This document shows positions 60,347 through 64,000 of a stretch of 64,000 nucleotides of DNA, one piece after another. The notes under the pieces are model-generated. The model did not search any database. It had not been told where the DNA came from and saw nothing but the letters and a program-made list of their open reading frames with translations. This stretch comes from Stenogyne calaminthoides (Eukaryota; Streptophyta; Magnoliopsida; Lamiales; Lamiaceae): NCBI GenBank assembly GCA_037126765.1, contig JBBCBC010000007.1:29273667-29337666 (forward strand). Reading direction: 5' to 3'. The position numbers and the translations under genes were made by a program. Position 1 is the stretch's first letter; each line of letters starts with the position of its first letter.

Positions 60347-62384
60347 ATGGATAATACCTCTAGCATGTATCATGATTTGCCTAAGTTTTTAATTGATGAG
60401 TATGCAGATTGGACTATATATATGTGCAACCATCTAGGATCGATAAGCGGCAGAATGATGGAAGTCATTGAACGAGGACCCATCATCATATATCACGACA
60501 ACCCAGCAGTTGGAGGAGATCCAGACTTTGCACCGGAAAGTCTTGTACGAAAAAGCCCAACCCTGATGGATGCAGAAGAAAAAAACTGTATACTCTAGAT
60601 ACAATCGTCAGGCATATAATCATGAAGACGATGGATAAAGTCACAAAGGAGAAGATAAAGTATCTCAAAACTGCGAAACAAATGTGGGATACTCTTGCTG
60701 AGATGTGCAAAGGTAATGATCAGATCAAAGACAGCCGACTACAAGCTGAACTGGTGAAGTTCGAAAAGCTAAAGATGTTGCCCAACGAGACCATCAACGA
60801 GCTCGATGGGAGGATCACCATGTCAGTAAATAAACTACGAGAACTTGGAAGAGAGATGTCAGACAAAGATATCAACTACAAGATCCTAAGATCTCTCACC
60901 AAGAAATGGGACATGAAAGTCACGGTAATCAAGGATTGCTAAGACATTTCAAAGATGAAGCCGAATAGCTTGTTCCTAAGCCTTAAAGCCCACGAGTTTG
61001 ATTTAATCGAAAGAGGACAAGCAGATGAAGACGAGACGCCTGCTGAAGCCTCAACGTCTAAATCAGTTGCGTTTAAAGCAACCAGCAGCAGATCAAAGGC
61101 CACTGAACCTGTTGGAAACATAATGAGTCAAGCAGAACAGATCGCTCTGCTTACCAGGAAACTTGAAAGATCAAACACTCAACTTGGTAAGTATCAGAGA
61201 TTCTACAGAGACTATCAAGACAACAGAAGAAACAGGAGGCCACTGACAGATCACTAGAAAGAACCAGATCTGATGATCGAAGAGATCACAGAGAAGAAAA
61301 GAAAAGAGATGATCTGTCAGATGAGAGAAGAGATAACAGATCTGACAGAAGGAGTTCAGATTACCATCATAAAGTGAAGTCACCTGACAGATCCTACAGA
61401 CGGAGTGACTCACCTGGCAGAGGAAGTTCCGTAGATCGAGGATCATGCTTCAACTGCGAGAAACCAGGTCACTACAACACCGACTGCCCTGACCTAACTC
61501 CCAGAGAAAGGGAAGAGAAACGAAACAGAAGAGAGCAACGCCTCAGAGATAGAAAAGCCATGGTCGCTGACACATCTGGAATTGAGGATTCCTATCTACC
61601 TTCCGAGGATTCTGGCTACTCATCTGTAGAAGACTTCTGTCTGATAAGCAGTGCTATTGACTTCCACGAACATGAAGATCTGATATTCTCTTCAGATAAC
61701 GATGAAATTTGCCTGATGGCCAAGGAGGAAGACCAATCTGAGGTAACCTCCAAACCTTCTGCTTTTTCATTTTCCACACCTGCTATTATTAGCACACCTG
61801 CTGGAGAGATTGACTTGCAGCTCTACTCTGAGCAATTACTTGATGATCTCTCTAATGCAGTAGACACTTATACAATAGTGGAAGCTAAAAATGACAAGCT
61901 AAGGATCAGAAATAATCAACTTGTTAAAGAGAACGCTGTCAGTAAAGCTACTTAACTGAAATTCGTTGAAACTGCTCAGAAGGTAACTGAGGAACTTAAA
62001 ATTCTGAAAGTTAAATCTTCTGATCAGGAGAAGCAGATCAAAGATCAACTAGCAATCAACAAACAACAAGCTGATGATTTCAAAATCCTTCAAGCTAAAT
62101 TTGATGAGCTATTTCGACTACATGAGAGTCTAAAATCTACTGAGGATAGTTTGCGTAAGAAAATAGAGGTTTTCACGAAGTCATCAAAAACCGTTCAAGA
62201 TATGAACACCTATTTTCGAACGCCAACTAACAAGAAGGGAATTGGGTATGAGAACCCTTCTACATCCTCAAAAGCCCCATTTGATTCACTTCAGAAGGGT
62301 GTAATCAAACGAGTCTCTAACAAAGATACACAAAAAGCTAAACATGTATCTGATAAGGGAAAAAAGGCACTCTTTGAAAGGTAA
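60347..62384 (+). pseudogene. gag of element 5
   Basis: Starts at ATG 60347. Frames 60347-60598, 60622-60942, 60955-61257, 61374-61955 and 62151-62384 together form one gag. The UBN2-like capsid core (MWDTLAEMCKGND, ETINELDGRI, KKWDMKVTVI) is at 60650-60940. A CCHC knuckle CFNCEKPGHYNTDC is at 61446-61487. A long acidic and coiled-coil-like C-terminal part follows, ending with KKGIGYENP and a basic segment. Stops at 60596, 60940, 61255 and 61953 interrupt it. CAG/CTG triplets are largely intact here, so some of these breaks may be real. Confidence 0.85.
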
Positions 62385-62927
62385 AGGCAAGTGCCTAATC
62401 GAAAAGGAACAAAAATGGACCCCAATCGATTAAGCATCAGTAGAAATCAACGAAGAACCCAGTTCTTACGAAGAAACCTCAATCGACGGCAGATTAGGTA
62501 TCGAAGAGACAACCCAGAGAAGGAAATCTAATCGAGACCCAATCAAGGTCACCCTAATAAGCAAGCTATAGGTAAACCTGCAAAAGACCATCCATGCCAA
62601 AGAGATATGAATCTTTTGATGGTAGCGATCGTACCTACCCTTATAACCCGAGAGATCTAGGGGTTCTTTTTGAGCCACACTGGATTAAAAGAAGACAAAA
62701 TATAAAGAAAAATCCCAAGTTTCTAAGTCACCCAAGGCTCACACGAATAATCATACTAATCAGAAAGCATATAAAGAGACGTATGATTATGTTGATTTGT
62801 ATGGGAGACAAATCAGACCTTCTAATCTATCTGATTACCATAGAAGTGCTATGTTTGTGTGGATCCCTAAATCCACCACTAACCCCCCAGGACCCAATTC
62901 CAAAGGGGTACCTAAAGCCTGATTTGA
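62385..62927 (+). pseudogene. Gag-pol linker of element 5
   Basis: About 540 bp without a continuous frame. Short stretches recall the basic linker of the other elements (for example YVDLYGRQIRPSNL-like words near 62780-62840). CAG/CTG erosion is evident again in 62390-62560. Confidence 0.5.
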
Positions 62928-63158
62928 TTGCAGGTTCGCGTGGGACTGGCCAACAAAGGAGGTGTACAAGCAACTATCTGGTACATCGATAATGGATGCT
63001 CAAGGCACTTGACTGGAAGCAAACATCTCCTTAGCTCTTACAAAGAACAAGAAGGCCCACGTGTACTCTTCGGTGATGATAACTTTGGTTTTACCAAAGG
63101 ATTCAGAACCTTAGAGAATGATGATGTACAAGTAACTGGAGTCTCGTATGTCGAATGA
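62928..63158 (+). pseudogene. Protease of element 5
   Basis: The active-site segment reads WYIDNGCSRHLTG (Asp-Asn-Gly at about 62988-62996), where copia proteases have Asp-Ser/Thr-Gly. It is followed by a VLFGDDNFG flap-like segment and a VTGVSYVE end. One AGT-to-AAT type change would explain the Asn. The rest of the fold is well kept. Confidence 0.75.
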
Positions 63159-64000
63159 TTAAAGCACAATCTACTATTAGTATCACAATTTTGCGACAAC
63201 GGATTCAGCGTTGAGTTCTTGAGCGACAAGTGTACGATTAGGAATCGAGTCACTCAACAAACCTTGCTAACTGGTTCAAGGAAAGGAACGATCTACACAG
63301 CAGATTGGAACAGTTGTCCAAGGAATACATGCTTAATTGTTAAGAGTTCCAAAAGTAGCAGTTAGCTCTGGCACAAAAGATTGAGTCATCTAAACTTCAA
63401 GACTCTTAACAAGATAGCTAGGATGTCTTTGGTTGAGGGACTTCCGAATGAGATATTCTCCAAAGATCAGACATGTGCCGCATGTCAGAAGGGAAAAACA
63501 AGTTAAAGCCTCATTCAAGGGAATACCTGGACCGGCATCCAGTAGAGTACTGCAACTGCTCCATATGGATCTATTCGGACCAGTTACACCAGTCAGTCTC
63601 AGTGGACGCAAATATACTCTAGTAATCGTGGATGATTATTCCAAGTTTACTTGGGTTGTATTCTTATACAAGAAGAACGAGACAACGACAAAGATACCCG
63701 AGCTGCTCAAGAAGCTACAAAACGAGAAGGGTGTCAGCATAGTAAAAATCATATCAGATAAAGGTACAAGGTTCCTGAATTCCTTTATTACTTGATTTTT
63801 TGCACTTGAGTTTGGTATCTGACATGAAACGTCGGTTAGAACGCCAACAACAAAATGGAGTAGCAAAGCGGAGAAACATAACTCTCAAGAAAAGTTGCTT
63901 TCGCACTATGTTAGTTGAACATGCCACACCAAAAACCGTTTTACTTCGCGAATAATCAATCTTGCATGCCCATACTCGTAATAGGATGTTCTCTGACAAA
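63159..64000 (+). pseudogene. Integrase of element 5, cut by the window end
   Basis: Pre-integrase sequence with frame breaks to 63370, then the zinc region (LWHKRLSHLNF in one frame at 63366-63400, CAACQKGK at 63478-63500). The core in 63433-63795 has MDLFGP (first Asp) and SDKGTRF (second Asp). The region of the third acidic residue (QQNGVAKRR at 63846-63875) has Lys where Glu is expected. The sequence stops at 64000. Confidence 0.83.

Larger units (their letters stand above)
58447..64000 (+). mobile_element. Sirevirus-like copia element 5, 5' part only
   Basis: Begins TGTTGGGAAATT at 58447 after satellite bases TTGCT. The LTR is followed by an exact initiator tRNA-Met primer site, gag, protease and the start of integrase; the window ends in the integrase core. 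It is a different family from elements 1 and 2: LTR sequence differs, and gag is alignable only in motifs. Whether it has a third ORF or matching TSD cannot be seen. Confidence 0.92.

Noticed and set aside
1..64000. CRISPR array, bacterial operons, rRNA or tRNA genes
   Set aside because: The tandem repeats are 340 bp without unique spacers, and TGGTATCAGAGC matches are primer sites, not tRNA genes. Nothing prokaryotic was seen.

Overview
The window looks like nuclear heterochromatin, probably centromeric or pericentromeric, of a flowering plant. The support is a long tandem satellite (monomer about 340 bp), Ty1/copia LTR retrotransposons primed by initiator tRNA-Met, plant-style TATA promoters in the LTRs, and no recognisable host gene, rRNA or tRNA. 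A eudicot is my guess; the species cannot be read from the sequence.

Layout. The ground state is one satellite array, now cut into pieces at 1-2752, 16808-18534, 42121-43536, 45179-45510 and 46028-58446. Four LTR-derived insertions and one unrelated DNA piece interrupt it. (1) 2753-16807 is a full-length Sirevirus-like copia element on the minus strand with 5-bp target duplications ACTAC. (2) 18535-42120 is a related plus-strand element arranged LTR-internal-LTR-partial internal; it is split inside integrase by (3) 23973-33050, a complete minus-strand copia element that looks Angela/Tork-like. (4) 43537-45178 is an LTR-derived unit with long inverted ends and target duplications CCCTA. (5) 45511-46027 is a non-satellite, non-transposon insert that may be organellar. 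(6) 58447-64000 is the 5' part of another Sirevirus-like element and runs off the window.

The two related large elements carry gag (UBN2-like with a CCHC knuckle), a protease region, integrase, reverse transcriptase and RNase H, then a third long ORF beyond pol. That ORF sits where Sireviruses carry an envelope-like gene. It has its own conserved promoter-like block (CCAAT, MYB-type AC motif, TATA, leader, good ATG context), so it may be expressed separately from gag-pol. None of the elements has an intact reading frame as given. Many breaks fall at CAG/CTG sites in one copy that are intact in a sister copy, which suggests a sequencing or polishing artefact at methylated CHG sites rather than real decay.

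The satellite shows layered organisation: a 4-monomer (1.36 kb) higher-order repeat around element 1, and a roughly 15-monomer (5.1 kb) duplication plus 3-monomer repeats in the 46-58 kb array. All coordinates of degraded coding regions are approximate because frames change repeatedly.
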